Source of the DNA: Rhodococcus rhodnii
Lineage (GTDB): Bacteria; Actinomycetota; Actinomycetes; Mycobacteriales; Pseudonocardiaceae
NCBI GenBank assembly: GCA_000720375.1
Contig: JOAA01000002.1
Span: forward strand, 248,001 to 312,000
Direction of reading: 5' to 3'
DNA: 64,000 nt
The position numbers and the translations under genes are program-made. The notes beneath the pieces are model-generated. The model did no database searches. It was given only the letters and a program-made list of their open reading frames with translations, and had not been told where the DNA came from. This document shows positions 8,431 to 17,836 of this stretch, piece by piece (the stretch's first letter is position 1; every line of letters begins with the position of its first letter).

Positions 8431-9471
8431 CTATTCGCCTACTTGCTCACGGGGTGATTCGTCGATTCCAGCGCGTGACGAAAGAAGACGCCGTAGTGAT
8501 TCGAGCCTGCCATGGCTGGCGCTCCCATCAGCCACAACGGTGTCCAGCATGCAATCGGGATCCTCCGGCGGGCCCAAATGCCCGCAGCCGGACGGGCATT
8601 CTTCAGCGGCTTCGACGAATTCCGGAAAAGCGGCAACGATGTCATCGGGCTCTATGTGCGCCAGGCCGAACGAGCGGATTCCGGGCGTGTCGATCACCCA
8701 GCCGCCGTCGGGCAGCGCGAGCGCGACCGCGGTGACCGACGTGTGCCTGCCTTTGCCGACCGCGCTGACCACACCGGTTTCCCGGTCGGCGTCCGGCACG
8801 AGCTTGTTCACCAGCGTCGACTTGCCGACGCCGGAGTGCCCGATCAGCGCGGTGAGCTGGTCGTGCAGCTGGTCGGCGATCGCTTCGGGCTCCTCGTCCT
8901 GCCTGGTCACCAGGACAGGGAGGGCCAGGTCGGCGTAGGCCGCGATGATCTCGTCCGGGCTCGCCAGGTCCGATTTGGTCAGGCACAGCACGGGTTCGAG
9001 GCCGCCCGCGTACGCCGCGACGAGCGCGCGGTCGATGAACCCCGTCCGGGGCGGCGGATCCGCCAACGCGACCACGATCAACAGCTGTGACGCGTTCGCG
9101 ACGACGACGCGCTCGAACGGGTCCGTGTCGTCCGCTGTCCGGCGCAGTACCGACGTGCGGTCCGCGACGCGCACGATGCGCGCGAGCGTGTCCGGCTTGC
9201 CGCTCGTGTCTCCGACCAAGTCGACGTTGTCGCCGATGACGACCGGCGTGCGGCCCAGTTCACGCGCCCGCATAGCGACCACGATCTGCTTGGGGTCACC
9301 GCCGAGCGCGCACGTCCATCGTCCACGGTCCTTGCCCACGACCATCGCCGTGACCGCGTCGGCGTGCTCAGGACGTCTTTTCGTCCGGGGCCTTGTGCCA
9401 CGACCTGGGCGGACGCGCACGTCCGACTCGTCGAGCCTGCTCCAGTCGCGGCGCCGGTCCCGCGGGCTCAC
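8431..9471 (-). CDS. rsgA: ribosome small-subunit-dependent GTPase RsgA
   Basis: 346 residues. Order: OB-fold region, circularly permuted GTPase (LTKSD = G4, then GHSGVGKSTL = G1, DTPG = G3), then a C-terminal zinc finger with CPSGCGH...C ligands. It helps mature the 30S subunit. The GTG at 9471 starts one base after the aroA stop, so translation is probably coupled. An upstream in-frame extension into aroA is possible but not needed for the fold. Confidence 0.92.
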   Translation of the reverse strand: MSPRDRRRDWSRLDESDVRVRPGRGTRPRTKRRPEHADAVTAMVVGKDRGRWTCALGGDPKQIVVAMRARELGRTPVVIGDNVDLVGDTSGKPDTLARIVRVADRTSVLRRTADDTDPFERVVVANASQLLIVVALADPPPRTGFIDRALVAAYAGGLEPVLCLTKSDLASPDEIIAAYADLALPVLVTRQDEEPEAIADQLHDQLTALIGHSGVGKSTLVNKLVPDADRETGVVSAVGKGRHTSVTAVALALPDGGWVIDTPGIRSFGLAHIEPDDIVAAFPEFVEAAEECPSGCGHLGPPEDPDCMLDTVVADGSASHGRLESLRRLLSSRAGIDESPREQVGE

Positions 9472-9472
9472 G

Positions 9473-10738
9473 TCACTGGCCCCCGCCGAGCATCTGCGCC
9501 CACAACCCGGGGAAGTCCGGGATCGTCTTGCTCGTGGTGGCGATGTCGTCCACCTCGACACCCGCGACGACCAGGCCGAGAATCGCGCCCGCGGTGGCCA
9601 TCCGGTGGTCGGCGAAGGCCTTCCACGGACCACCGTGCAGCGCCCGTGGCCGGATGATGAGCCCGTCTTCGGTTTCCTCGACGTCTCCGCCGATGCCGTT
9701 GAGGTCCTCGGCCAACGCGGCCAACCGATCGGTCTCGTGGCCGCGCAGATGCGCGATTCCCCGCAGCACGGACTGGCCGTCTGCCAACGCCGCGAGAGCG
9801 GCGATGGTCGGCGTCAGCTCGCCGACATCACGCAAGTCGGCGTCCACACCGGACAGTTGGGACGGGCCAGTCACGGTGAGGCCGTTGGCATCCAGCTCGA
9901 CTGTGCATCCCATCTGCTCGAGGATGCCGCGCATGGCGTCGCCTGGCTGAGTGGTCTGCGACGGCCAGCCGGTGATCGTCACCCGCCCGCCGGTGACCGC
10001 GGCGGCGGCCAGGAACGGCGTCGCGTTGGACAGATCGGGCTCGACGACCCATTCCCGGCCCCGGATCGGGCCGGGCTGCACCTGCCAGGTGTTCGCCTCG
10101 GAGTCGTTGACGTCCACGCCGGCGGTCCGCAGCATCTGCACGGTCATCTCGATGTGCGGCATGGACGGAACCGGCTTGCCGTCGTGCTGGACCGTCAAAC
10201 CCTTGTCGTATCTGGGGCCGGAGAGCAACAGGCCGGACACGAACTGCGACGAAGCCGACGCGTCGATGGTGACCTCGCCGCCGGGCAACGAGCCCTTTCC
10301 GTGCAGCGTGAACGGAAGCCGCTCGCCGGTGATGTCCGCGCCGAGGCCGCGCAACGCGTCCAGGATCGTCCCCATCGGACGCTGCCGGGCTTGCTCGTCG
10401 CCGTCGAACCGGATCTCGCCCTGCCCGATGGCAGCGGCCGGGGGCAGGAACCGCATGACAGTGCCTGCCAGCCCGCAGTCGACGTCAGCGGGGCCGCGCA
10501 GCGCGGCGGGCGTGACCAGCCAGTCTTCGCCCTCGTCGGTGATCTGCACACCCAGCGTGCGCAGGGCGGCGGCCATCAGGTTGGTATCACGACTGCGCAG
10601 CGGGGTACGGATAGAAGACGGGCCGTCGGCCAGCGCGGCCAGGATGAGGGCCCGGTTGGTGATCGACTTGGATCCGGGAATGGACACGGTGGCACGGACC
10701 GGAGTGGCCGAGACAGGGGCGACCCAAGGCTGCGTCAT
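9473..10738 (-). CDS. aroA: 3-phosphoshikimate 1-carboxyvinyltransferase (EPSP synthase)
   Basis: 421 residues, standard length. Transfers enolpyruvyl from PEP to shikimate-3-phosphate in aromatic amino-acid synthesis. Seen: [18 protein letters not shown] at the N-terminus, [10 protein letters not shown], and KESDRL-type motif written here as [14 protein letters not shown]; the substitution of KE by HE is the common actinobacterial form. The ATG at 10738 was chosen; another ATG lies six codons upstream. Operon with rsgA. Confidence 0.94.
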   Translation of the reverse strand: MTQPWVAPVSATPVRATVSIPGSKSITNRALILAALADGPSSIRTPLRSRDTNLMAAALRTLGVQITDEGEDWLVTPAALRGPADVDCGLAGTVMRFLPPAAAIGQGEIRFDGDEQARQRPMGTILDALRGLGADITGERLPFTLHGKGSLPGGEVTIDASASSQFVSGLLLSGPRYDKGLTVQHDGKPVPSMPHIEMTVQMLRTAGVDVNDSEANTWQVQPGPIRGREWVVEPDLSNATPFLAAAAVTGGRVTITGWPSQTTQPGDAMRGILEQMGCTVELDANGLTVTGPSQLSGVDADLRDVGELTPTIAALAALADGQSVLRGIAHLRGHETDRLAALAEDLNGIGGDVEETEDGLIIRPRALHGGPWKAFADHRMATAGAILGLVVAGVEVDDIATTSKTIPDFPGLWAQMLGGGQ

Positions 10739-10810
10739 GGGTCGATGATCCCCCATGCACTCGCCAGGCCAGCGCGCACGTGTCACGATTCGCTTGGAGG
10801 TGTTGTCGAA

Positions 10811-11566
10811 TTGTGCGGTAGGTACGCGTCCACCAAGAATCCCGCCACGCTCGCGGCGGAGTTCGACGCCGTTGACGCGACGGAGGACGCGATCAAAGGC
10901 CCGGACTACAACGTGGCGCCGACCCGGAACGTGGTCGCCGTGGTGCAACGGCATCCGCGTGACGACGACGGCGAGCCCGACATGTCCACCACGGAGCGCA
11001 CGCTGCGGGTGATGAAGTGGGGCCTGGTCCCGGCGTGGGCGAAGGATCCGAAGGCCGGCGCGAAGATGATCAACGCCCGCTCGGAGAGCGCGGCGGAGAA
11101 ACCGGCGTTCCGCACCTCGTGGACGAAGCGAAGGTGCCTGATGCCCGCCGACGGCTGGTTCGAATGGCAGCGCGACGGGAAGGTGAAGCAGCCGTACTTC
11201 ACCACCCGGAAAGACGGTGCGTCGCTGGCCATGGCGGGCCTGTGGACGGTCTGGCGCGACAAGGAGAAACCCGACAGCGAGCCGTTGGTGACCTGCTCAG
11301 TGCTGACCATGCCCGCGGTGGACCAGTTGGCGGAGATCCACGACCGGATGCCGGTGCTGATGCCGCCGGACCGCTGGAACGCCTGGCTCGACCCGGACAA
11401 CATGGACCCGTCGGGCCTGATCGTCCCGCCGACGGAGGACTTCCTGGCGGCGTTGGAGCTGCGCCCGGTGTCGCCCGCGGTGAACAGCGTCAAGAACAAC
11501 GGGCCGGAACTGCTGGCCCCAGCGACGGAACAGGACGAACCCGCCCTGTTCGACCAGGGCCGATGA
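10811..11566 (+). CDS. SRAP/HMCES-family abasic-site processing protein
   Basis: 251 residues. Family members crosslink to abasic sites in single-stranded DNA through the N-terminal cysteine left after removal of Met. That requirement fixes the start at TTG 10811, directly followed by Cys2-Gly-Arg-Tyr; GGAGG at 10796-10800 is a good ribosome binding site. Also seen: NVAPTR (Asn of the active site), INARSES and the late catalytic histidine in [10 protein letters not shown]. The next gene overlaps by ATGA. Confidence 0.92.
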   Translation: MCGRYASTKNPATLAAEFDAVDATEDAIKGPDYNVAPTRNVVAVVQRHPRDDDGEPDMSTTERTLRVMKWGLVPAWAKDPKAGAKMINARSESAAEKPAFRTSWTKRRCLMPADGWFEWQRDGKVKQPYFTTRKDGASLAMAGLWTVWRDKEKPDSEPLVTCSVLTMPAVDQLAEIHDRMPVLMPPDRWNAWLDPDNMDPSGLIVPPTEDFLAALELRPVSPAVNSVKNNGPELLAPATEQDEPALFDQGR

Positions 11567-12174
11567 CCACCGCCGAAATCCGCACGCCGCGCGGCCTGGC
11601 CCGCGCGGAACTGCACTGCGCCGTCGAAGGCCGGGCAGCCCTGCTGCTCGGCCACGGCGCGGGCGGAGGCATCGGCGCACCCGACCTCGTCGCCGCGACC
11701 CGCGGGGCAACGGCTGCCGGAGTGCACGTGGCTCTGGTGGAGCAGCCTTACCGGGTCGCTGGGCGGCGTGCCCCGGCTCCTGCCGGGCAGCTGGACGAGG
11801 CGTGGCTCGCGGTCGTCGACGACTTGGCCGAGCGGTGGTTCGCGGACCTGCCCCTCGTTTTCGGCGGCCGGTCCTCGGGTGCGCGGGTTGCTTGCCGTAC
11901 GGCCTCGGACGGAGAGGCCGTGGCCGTGCTGTGCCTGGCGTTTCCGCTGCACCCGCCCGGCAAGCCGGAGAAGACCCGGCAGCCCGAACTGGACGGGGTC
12001 GACGTGCCGGTCCTGGTGGTTCAGGGCGAGAAGGACACTTTCGGTCGGCCTGAGCCCGCGCACCACCGGGAAGTCGTGTTGCTTGCCGGTGACCACAGCT
12101 TGAAGGCGGACGTGAAGGGCGTGTGCCAGACGGTCCAGGAGTGGCTTTCGCGAGTCCTGCGCCCCTTGGACTGA
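11563..12174 (+). CDS. alpha/beta-hydrolase-fold protein (dienelactone hydrolase/KANL3-Tex30-like)
   Basis: 203 residues, small for the fold. LLLGHGAGGG is the oxyanion strand-turn, LVFGGRSSGARVA holds the likely nucleophile serine, VVQGEKDTFG the acid, and GDHSLK the histidine. Substrate unknown. Start ATG 11563 overlaps the TGA of the SRAP gene by 4 bp, so the two are co-translated; a DNA-repair link is only inferred from this. Confidence 0.8.
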   Translation: MTTAEIRTPRGLARAELHCAVEGRAALLLGHGAGGGIGAPDLVAATRGATAAGVHVALVEQPYRVAGRRAPAPAGQLDEAWLAVVDDLAERWFADLPLVFGGRSSGARVACRTASDGEAVAVLCLAFPLHPPGKPEKTRQPELDGVDVPVLVVQGEKDTFGRPEPAHHREVVLLAGDHSLKADVKGVCQTVQEWLSRVLRPLD

Positions 12175-12488
12175 ACCGCCATCCCCGTCAAGGTCGGCTT
12201 GTGCTCGGTCAGCCCAGACCGTGCCGAAGCCCGGGTCTCAACGGTGGACATCCGCGAAGGCCGCCCTGTGCTGCAACACAGGAAAATCGCCCTTCACACT
12301 CAGGACGAACCACAGTCGAGGTTCGGGATCCACCGCTGTTGATGCGCCGCACCCCCAACCCCAGGACATCCCCCGCCACTCCCGGGGGGACGGCCCCTGG
12401 CCAGTCTATCGGGGATATGGGCAGGTCAAGGGGGTTACTGGGCGGTTGTGGACAACTGGATTTGCGAACGGACCCTTCGCGCGGAACC
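12175..12488. other. intergenic gap, no gene recognised
   Basis: Lies between the convergent hydrolase and ybaK genes. Open frames here have shadow-like composition and no ribosome binding sites. TGTGGACAA occurs at 12447-12455 within TTGTGGACAAC, resembling a DnaA-box core. Nothing else was recognised. Confidence 0.5.
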
Positions 12489-12965
12489 TCAACCGGCGAT
12501 CTCCGCGACCACCGCACCGGTCAGCTGGACCAAGTCCTGAGGCGCCAGCTCGACCTCCAACCCGCGACGCCCAGCGGAGCAGAACACCGTCTCGAACCCC
12601 AAAGCGGAGCTGTCCAGAACCGTAGGCAAGCGTTTGCGCTGACCAAGTGGCGAGATCCCGCCGGCCACGTACCCAGTCGCCCGCTCGGCCGCCGCGACCT
12701 CGGCCATCTTGGCCTTCTTCCCGCCAACGGCCGCGGCCAGCGCCTTGAGGTCCAGCTGAGCCGTCACGGGCACGATCCCGACCGTCAACGACCCGTCCAC
12801 CTCAGCCAACAGCGTCTTGAAAACCCGTGAGGCGTCCAACCCCAGTGCCTCGGCCGCCTCAAGCCCGTACGAGGCCGCTCGGGGGTCATGCGAGTACGAG
12901 TGCAGCGTGTGCGGCACCTTCTGCTTGGCCAACAGCGCTGTTCCCGGGGTTGCCTTGCCCGCCAT
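12489..12965 (-). CDS. ybaK: YbaK-type Cys-tRNA(Pro) deacylase
   Basis: 158 residues, full length. Hydrolyses Cys mischarged on tRNA(Pro). Typical features: [22 protein letters not shown] at the start (quoted in part), the conserved lysine in [27 protein letters not shown] and the [13 protein letters not shown] active-site loop. Divergent from sigR; its upstream region contains the SigR-type promoter, which points away from it. Confidence 0.92.
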   Translation of the reverse strand: MAGKATPGTALLAKQKVPHTLHSYSHDPRAASYGLEAAEALGLDASRVFKTLLAEVDGSLTVGIVPVTAQLDLKALAAAVGGKKAKMAEVAAAERATGYVAGGISPLGQRKRLPTVLDSSALGFETVFCSAGRRGLEVELAPQDLVQLTGAVVAEIAG

Positions 12966-12983
12966 GTGGGGCAGCTTACGGTC

Positions 12984-13010
12984 GGGAATGGCGCGGCCGT
13001 GCACCGTGTT
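12984..13010 (+). promoter_or_regulatory. predicted SigR-dependent promoter of sigR-rsrA
   Basis: GGGAAT (12984-12989), exactly 18 bp, then GTT (13008-13010). This matches the GGAAT-N18-GTT promoter class known for SigR/SigH and explains autoregulation. Transcription would begin about 13017, some 120 bp before the chosen GTG start, leaving room for a longer SigR isoform from upstream starts such as ATG 13083. Confidence 0.8.
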
Positions 13011-13136
13011 GACCAGGACGTGCTGACCGAGATCGCCCCGCAGAAGGCGCCAAGCCGGCTGATCACACGCCGCGTATCCTCGATGAAGTCGCGAGCGTCG
13101 ACCGGGATCCGTACCGGTCGGTGGGAAGGGAGCGCG

Positions 13137-13754
13137 GTGCCGGGCACCGAAACCCAGGTGAACATGGAGCCGGAGAACGCGCAGGAGCGCGCTGCCCGGT
13201 TCGAGCGGGACGCCATGCCGTTGCTTGACCAGCTGTACTCGGCCGCGTTGCGGATGACCCGCAACCCGAGTGATGCCGAGGATCTGGTGCAGGAGACGTA
13301 CTTGAAGGCCTTCGCCGCCTTCGAGTCGTTCTCGGCTGGGACCAACCTCAAGGCGTGGCTGTACCGCATCCTCACCAACACGTACATCAACGGCTACCGC
13401 AAGCGGCAGCGGCAGCCGATCCAGCAGCCGACGGACGAGATCACCGATTGGCAGCTGGCCCAGGCCGAGAGCCACACGTCGAGCGGCCTGCGCTCGGCCG
13501 AGGTCGAGGCCATGGACAACTTGCCGGATGACGACGTCAAGCAGGCCTTGCAGCGGCTGCCCGAGGAGTTCCGGCTCGCCGTCTACCTCGCCGACGTCGA
13601 GGGATTCGCTTACAAGGAGATCGCCGAGATCATGGGGACCCCGATCGGGACCGTGATGTCGCGCCTGCACCGCGGACGCCGTCAGCTCCGCGACATGCTG
13701 GCCGACGTCGCCAAGGAGCGGGGCTTCGTGCGGGCGGAGGTGTCGGGATCGTGA
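13137..13754 (+). CDS. sigR: ECF sigma factor SigR/SigH (thiol-oxidative stress)
   Basis: 205 residues from GTG 13137, preceded by AAGGGAG; upstream in-frame ATG 13083 could give an N-terminally extended form as reported for Streptomyces SigR. Region 2: [20 protein letters not shown] and [20 protein letters not shown]; region 4: [20 protein letters not shown] and [19 protein letters not shown]. It directs thioredoxin and disulfide-stress genes in related organisms. The stop overlaps the start of rsrA (GTGA). Confidence 0.95.
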   Translation: MPGTETQVNMEPENAQERAARFERDAMPLLDQLYSAALRMTRNPSDAEDLVQETYLKAFAAFESFSAGTNLKAWLYRILTNTYINGYRKRQRQPIQQPTDEITDWQLAQAESHTSSGLRSAEVEAMDNLPDDDVKQALQRLPEEFRLAVYLADVEGFAYKEIAEIMGTPIGTVMSRLHRGRRQLRDMLADVAKERGFVRAEVSGS

Positions 13755-14065
13755 GCTGCGGCGACCACCACGAGACGGACTGCTCCGAGGTGCTGGCCGA
13801 GGTCTGGCTGTTCCTCGACAACGAGTGCGACAAGGGCCGCAAGGAGCTGCTGAAACAGCATCTCGACGAGTGCAGCCCGTGCCTCGCCGAGTACGGCATC
13901 GACGAGCATCTCAAGGAGCTGCTGGCCAAGAAGTGCGGCGGGGATCACGCACCGGAGGCGCTCAAGGAACGGCTGCGGGCCACGATCCGCAAGACCGTGG
14001 TCGAACAGGGCGGTGTCTCGCTCGAGGTCACCAAAGCCCAGGTAGAGATCCGCAAGACGCAGTAG
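13751..14065 (+). CDS. rsrA: zinc-binding redox-sensing anti-sigma factor RsrA
   Basis: 104 residues from GTG 13751, translationally coupled to sigR. The ZAS zinc site is present as Cys11 plus His37-x3-Cys41-x2-Cys44, the same positions known in Streptomyces coelicolor RsrA. Oxidation would expel zinc, form a disulfide and release SigR. The C-terminal helix binds the sigma factor. Ends just before a strong intrinsic terminator. Confidence 0.95.
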   Translation: MSCGDHHETDCSEVLAEVWLFLDNECDKGRKELLKQHLDECSPCLAEYGIDEHLKELLAKKCGGDHAPEALKERLRATIRKTVVEQGGVSLEVTKAQVEIRKTQ

Positions 14066-14066
14066 C

Positions 14067-14099
14067 AACGGCCCCAGGGAGATCAACCCTGGGGCCGTT
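14067..14099. terminator. terminator between rsrA and the bL37 gene
   Basis: Perfect 13-bp stem AACGGCCCCAGGG with a 7-base loop, followed by TTT on the plus strand and TT on the other side. Serves the convergent sigR-rsrA and bL37 transcripts. Confidence 0.85.
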
Positions 14100-14105
14100 T
14101 CGCGC

Positions 14106-14180
14106 TCAGCTGTTGGGGCGCTTGCCGTGGTTGGCGCCGCCCTTTTTGCGGTCGCGACGCTTCCGTGCGCGCTTCGACAT
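14106..14180 (-). CDS. 24-residue ribosomal protein bL37
   Basis: A complete tiny gene: ATG 14180 to TGA 14106, encoding a protein that begins MSKRARKRRDRKKGG and ends NHGKRPNS. Eleven of 24 residues are Lys or Arg. This matches the actinobacterial bL37 (AURKAIP1/COX24-type) protein described in mycobacterial 50S ribosomes. GTAGGAG lies about 6 bases before the start. Easily missed because of its length. Confidence 0.9.
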   Translation of the reverse strand: MSKRARKRRDRKKGGANHGKRPNS

Positions 14181-14288
14181 GCGAATCTCCTACTGCATTG
14201 ATGCTTTGTGAATCCATTGTGACAGGTGTGCGGCGGGCACTCGGACCGTGGTTGGATTGGGCCAAGGTTTCCTGGGGTAGGAGGCGTT

Positions 14289-14504
14289 ATGGCCGAGAAG
14301 ATCGAAGCCGAGATCGTCGCGAACGTGCTCAAGGTCGTCGCGTACGAGGGCCAGTCCCTCGCGCAGGGCGACACCGTCGTACTGCTCGAGTCCATGAAGA
14401 TGGAGATTCCCGTGATCACCGAGTCCGCGGGCAAGCTCACCAAGATCGCTGTGAAGGAGGGCGACGTCGTTCAGGAACACGATCTGATCGCCGTCGTCGA
14501 ATAA
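14289..14504 (+). CDS. single-domain biotinyl/lipoyl carrier protein (TB7.3-like)
   Basis: 71 residues forming one biotinyl domain, with the modified lysine expected at Lys37 in LESMKMEIP. Mycobacterium tuberculosis TB7.3 (Rv3221c) is the same length and in the same place next to the PdtaS kinase. Which carboxylase or ligase it serves is not known from sequence. ATG 14289 follows GGTAGGAGG. The next gene starts 5 bp after its stop. Confidence 0.92.
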   Translation: MAEKIEAEIVANVLKVVAYEGQSLAQGDTVVLLESMKMEIPVITESAGKLTKIAVKEGDVVQEHDLIAVVE

Positions 14505-14508
14505 CACT

Positions 14509-16020
14509 TTGTCCACACTCGCTGACCTGCTGGCCGAGCACACCGGGCTGCCCGGTGGTGCCGTCGATCACCTGCAGAAGGTCGTCGCCGAATGGCAGTT
14601 GCTCTCCGACCTGTCGTTCGCTGACTTCCTGCTCTGGGTGCCGTACATCGAGGACCACGAGAACAACGCCGCCGACCGGCTCGGCGGCGATTTTCTCTGT
14701 GTCGCGCACGCGCGCCCGACCACGGCGCCGACCGCGCACCCGGAGGACATCGTCGGCACCTTCATCAAGGTGGCCGATCACCCTCAGCTGCGCAGGGCAG
14801 TGGTGGAACGGCGGGTCTGCCGCGAGGAAGACCCGCATTGGTACCTGGGCGTCCCGGTCCGCCGCGAGACGATCCCGGTGGTCTACGACGGCGACGTGAT
14901 CGGCGTGCTGTCGCGTGAGACGAACCTGGCCGTGCCGCGTGTGCCGTCTCCGCTGGAGATCGCGTACCTCGGCAGCGCCGGCGACCTGTGCCAGATGGTC
15001 GCGGACGGGACCTTCCCGAGCGTCGAGCCGACCGCCGACGTGCACACCAGCCCGCGCGTCGGAGACGGCCTGATCCGGTTGGACGCCAACGGAACCGTGA
15101 TCTTCGCCAGTCCCAACGCGCTGTCGGCGTATCACCGGATGGGGCACGCGGCCGATCTGGTCGGTGTCCGGCTGGCGCCGCTGACCCGCTCGCTGATCGC
15201 GGATCCGTTCGACGCCACCGAGATCGCCCAGCGCATGCTTGCCGCGATCGACGGGCAGCCGAGCATGCGTACCGAAGTCGAGTCACGGCGCGGTGCTGTG
15301 GTGTTGTTCCGCGCGCTTCCGTTGCGCCCCATGGACACCCCGGCAGGCGCGTTGGTGCTCGTGCGTGACGTGACCGAAGTGAAACGGCGTGACCGCGCGC
15401 TGTTGTCCAAGGACGCCACGATCCGCGAGATCCATCACCGGGTGAAGAACAACCTGCAGACCGTGGCCGCGTTGCTGCGTCTGCAATCCCGCCGGACCAA
15501 CAGCCCGGAGGCCAAGGCCGCGCTGGCCGAGTCGGTGCGCCGGGTCGCGGCGATCGCGATGGTCCACGAGACACTGTCCATGTCGGTCGACGAACGGGTC
15601 GACCTGGACACCTTGCTGGACAAGGTGATTCCGGTGGTCGGCGACGTCGCGGTGGCCGAGTCGCACGTGAAAGTCAGGCGCAGCGGGCAGTTCGGTGTCG
15701 TGTCGGCCGAGCTGGCGACGCCGCTGGTGATGGTCGTCGCGGAACTGGCCCAAAATGCGGTGGAGCATGCATATCCGGGCGGTCAGGGCGGCGAAGTGAC
15801 TATTTCGGCGAACCGTTCCGCGCGCTGGTTGGACGTCGTCATCTCCGACGACGGCAAGGGTTTGCCCCGCGGGTTCTCGTTGGAACGCACCGACGGGCTC
15901 GGTCTGCAGATCGTCCGAACCCTTGTGGAATCCGAACTTCGCGGCTCGTTGTCGCTTCGGAGGCGAGAACCTCGCGGTACGGAAGCGGTCCTACGAGTTC
16001 CGCTCTCGCACCGCCGCTGA
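14509..16020 (+). CDS. pdtaS: PdtaS-like cytosolic sensor histidine kinase
   Basis: 503 residues from TTG 14509. No membrane segment. N-terminal GAF-like domain (about 1-140), a PAS domain (about 185-300), then HisKA_2 with phospho-acceptor His in REIHHRVKNNLQTVAALL, and an HATPase domain with NAVEHAYPGG and DDGKGLP. Its partner in relatives is the RNA-binding antiterminator PdtaR, not present in this window. Follows the biotinyl protein gene after 4 bp, as in Mycobacterium tuberculosis. Confidence 0.92.
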   Translation: MSTLADLLAEHTGLPGGAVDHLQKVVAEWQLLSDLSFADFLLWVPYIEDHENNAADRLGGDFLCVAHARPTTAPTAHPEDIVGTFIKVADHPQLRRAVVERRVCREEDPHWYLGVPVRRETIPVVYDGDVIGVLSRETNLAVPRVPSPLEIAYLGSAGDLCQMVADGTFPSVEPTADVHTSPRVGDGLIRLDANGTVIFASPNALSAYHRMGHAADLVGVRLAPLTRSLIADPFDATEIAQRMLAAIDGQPSMRTEVESRRGAVVLFRALPLRPMDTPAGALVLVRDVTEVKRRDRALLSKDATIREIHHRVKNNLQTVAALLRLQSRRTNSPEAKAALAESVRRVAAIAMVHETLSMSVDERVDLDTLLDKVIPVVGDVAVAESHVKVRRSGQFGVVSAELATPLVMVVAELAQNAVEHAYPGGQGGEVTISANRSARWLDVVISDDGKGLPRGFSLERTDGLGLQIVRTLVESELRGSLSLRRREPRGTEAVLRVPLSHRR

Positions 16021-16024
16021 CAAA

Positions 16025-16074
16025 CCCTCGTGAGTGGTTTGGCCGGTTAGAACCGGCCAAACCACTCACGAGGG
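16025..16074. terminator. 50-bp palindromic repeat, copy 2
   Basis: Perfect 24-bp stem, AG loop, starting CCCTCGTGAGTGGTTTGG. Same family as 7445 and 50475. Lies directly after the pdtaS stop. Confidence 0.88.
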
Positions 16075-16092
16075 GCACGCTGGGAAAACTTA

Positions 16093-16127
16093 AAGGCCCG
16101 GTACCGATGAACTCGGTACCGGGCCTT
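16093..16127. terminator. second terminator between pdtaS and whiB1
   Basis: Perfect 15-bp stem AAGGCCCGGTACCGA with a 5-base loop. Located between convergent pdtaS and whiB1; on the minus strand it is followed by TTTAAG, so it probably ends the whiB1 transcript. Confidence 0.8.
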
Positions 16128-16160
16128 CAAGCGCTTTGATTTGCGCGGATAGCCAGAGCC

Positions 16161-16415
16161 TCAGGCGTTGCTGCGCGCCCGGGTCCGAGCGTTGCGCCGC
16201 TTGAGAGCGCGTCGCTCGTCCTCACTCATTCCGCCCCATACGCCTGCGTCCTGGCCACTTTCGAGGGCCCAGGACAGGCAAGAGGAGGTCACGGGGCAGC
16301 GGGTGCAAACGGCCTTCGCCTCGGCGATCTGCAGCAGCGCAGGACCGCTGTTCCCAACGGGGAAGAACAGCTCGGGGTCCTCGTCGCGGCAGAGCGCTTC
16401 GTGGCGCCAGTCCAT
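16161..16415 (-). CDS. whiB1: WhiB1-type iron-sulfur transcription factor
   Basis: 84 residues. Four cluster-binding cysteines at 9, 37, 40 and 46 (C-x27-C-x2-C-x5-C), the GVWGG turn and a basic C-terminus (RRALKRRNARTRARSNA). WhiB1 binds a nitric-oxide-sensitive [4Fe-4S] cluster and works with the primary sigma factor. AAGGAGCTAGG precedes the ATG. Its place next to pdtaS is conserved in mycobacteria. Confidence 0.95.
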   Translation of the reverse strand: MDWRHEALCRDEDPELFFPVGNSGPALLQIAEAKAVCTRCPVTSSCLSWALESGQDAGVWGGMSEDERRALKRRNARTRARSNA

Positions 16416-16628
16416 TTTTCCTAGCTCCTTGCCAGGCGCGCTTCGGCGCGCCAGTCGTCGTCATTCGGTCGTTCGGGGTGCTTGTGAATGCTTTCACGAA
16501 CCAGCCGGATGTCAAGAGGTGTTCTGTGGCCGGTGAGTGAACTCACCCAAAAGATCGACGGCAGCACGTATCCATCGGACCTTGTGTGACCTCGCATCAC
16601 ACGCCCGATATCTCAAGTACCCGATCGG

Positions 16629-17549
16629 TCAGAGCGCAACCACAAGTGCCCTCGGAACCGACGTGAACTCGACGTTCGTCCGCTCGCCGACCAGGTCGCC
16701 GTCGACTTGGAGGCGAACTGGCTCCTCGGCGGTGACCCGGATCAGCCCAACGTCGTCGCGGCGCAGAATCTTCCCGCCGCGCTGATTTCCCCGTTTGGAC
16801 ACGGCCTGGCGAAGCGCGCGCAGCACGGTCGGCAGGCGCAGCGTGTTCAGCGAATACAGCCCGAGGCCGCCGTCGAAGGTGCACTCCGCGTTCAGGTGGA
16901 CCGGACGATTGCCCAGGTAGGTCCATGGATCGGTGTTGGAGACGAACGCCAGCCTGCCGCCATGGTGCGGCTGCTCGCCGGGGATTTCGATCTGCAGCTG
17001 CGGCTGGCCGTGCGAGGGCTTCAAGTAGCAGGCCAGTGCCGCTCTGGCGTAGAGGTACGGGCTGGTCTGCTTGCCGCGTTTGCGGTCCACCCATGCCACG
17101 ACGTCGGCGTCCCAGCCCACTCCAGCGTTAAATGTGAAAAACCTGCTGCCGTCGTGCCACGAAACCTTGCCCAGGCCGACCGTCCGGCTCCGGCCGCTCT
17201 CGATCGCGGTCAGCAGCACCCCGGTCGCCTCGACCGGATCGCGCGGCAGCCCCAAGGCGCGCGCGAACACGTTCGCCGATCCGCCTGGCACCACACCCAG
17301 CATCGGAGCCGGTGAGCCCGCGGTGAGCAGGCCGTTGACGACCTCGTTCACCGTGCCGTCCCCGCCGTGGGCGACGACCAGGTCCACACCCTCCTCGGCC
17401 GCCTTGCGCGCGGCCTTCATCGCGTGGCCGCGGTAGTCGGTCTCGATGACGTCCAGCTTGACCTCGCTGGCCAGGGCGTGCGCGAGCACGTCCCGTCCGG
17501 CGGCCGTCGTCGCCGTCGCCTGTGGGTTGACTACCAGCACTGCACGCAT
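16629..17549 (-). CDS. diacylglycerol/lipid kinase family protein
   Basis: 306 residues. N-terminal DAGK catalytic domain: VVNPQAT, VVAHGGDGTVNEVVNGLL (ATP-binding GGDGT) and VPGGSANVFARALG; C-terminal beta-sandwich as in the YegS/DgkB group. It may phosphorylate diacylglycerol or a related lipid, or make an acyl-phosphoinositol lipid. The ATG at 17549 precedes MRAVLVVNPQA; the longer frame upstream overlaps unlikely sequence. Confidence 0.88.
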   Translation of the reverse strand: MRAVLVVNPQATATTAAGRDVLAHALASEVKLDVIETDYRGHAMKAARKAAEEGVDLVVAHGGDGTVNEVVNGLLTAGSPAPMLGVVPGGSANVFARALGLPRDPVEATGVLLTAIESGRSRTVGLGKVSWHDGSRFFTFNAGVGWDADVVAWVDRKRGKQTSPYLYARAALACYLKPSHGQPQLQIEIPGEQPHHGGRLAFVSNTDPWTYLGNRPVHLNAECTFDGGLGLYSLNTLRLPTVLRALRQAVSKRGNQRGGKILRRDDVGLIRVTAEEPVRLQVDGDLVGERTNVEFTSVPRALVVAL

Positions 17550-17836
17550 GACCGCAGCGTAAAACAGTGCGTAGGCGTCTCCGCCCGGCGCGTGGCTCGA
17601 TGGAGGGGCGTGGGGTAACCCACCCGAGTCATCTGGTGGCTGCCAGTGATCGTGCTCCCTTCGTCCTGACACCGCTTCGCTGTCGTGACGAGTGCACCCG
17701 GACGACCAATCCGCTCGACGACGACCTGGTAAGGATCATCGCTCGGATCGCGGCCCGATGGGACCGTCCGACTGGGTGGCATACGATCGGTTACCACGTA
17801 CCGAACGTCACAATCCCCCAGCTACCAGGAAGTTTC

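Noticed and set aside
8945..10810. Long plus-strand frame leading into the SRAP gene
   Set aside because: Antisense to rsgA and aroA; SRAP proteins need Cys as residue 2, which only TTG 10811 provides.
62..12455. TGTGGACAA sites as a DnaA-titration locus
   Set aside because: Only three non-coding copies, far apart, and the 9-mer also turns up inside hutH and at the pdtaS start, as expected by chance in this composition.
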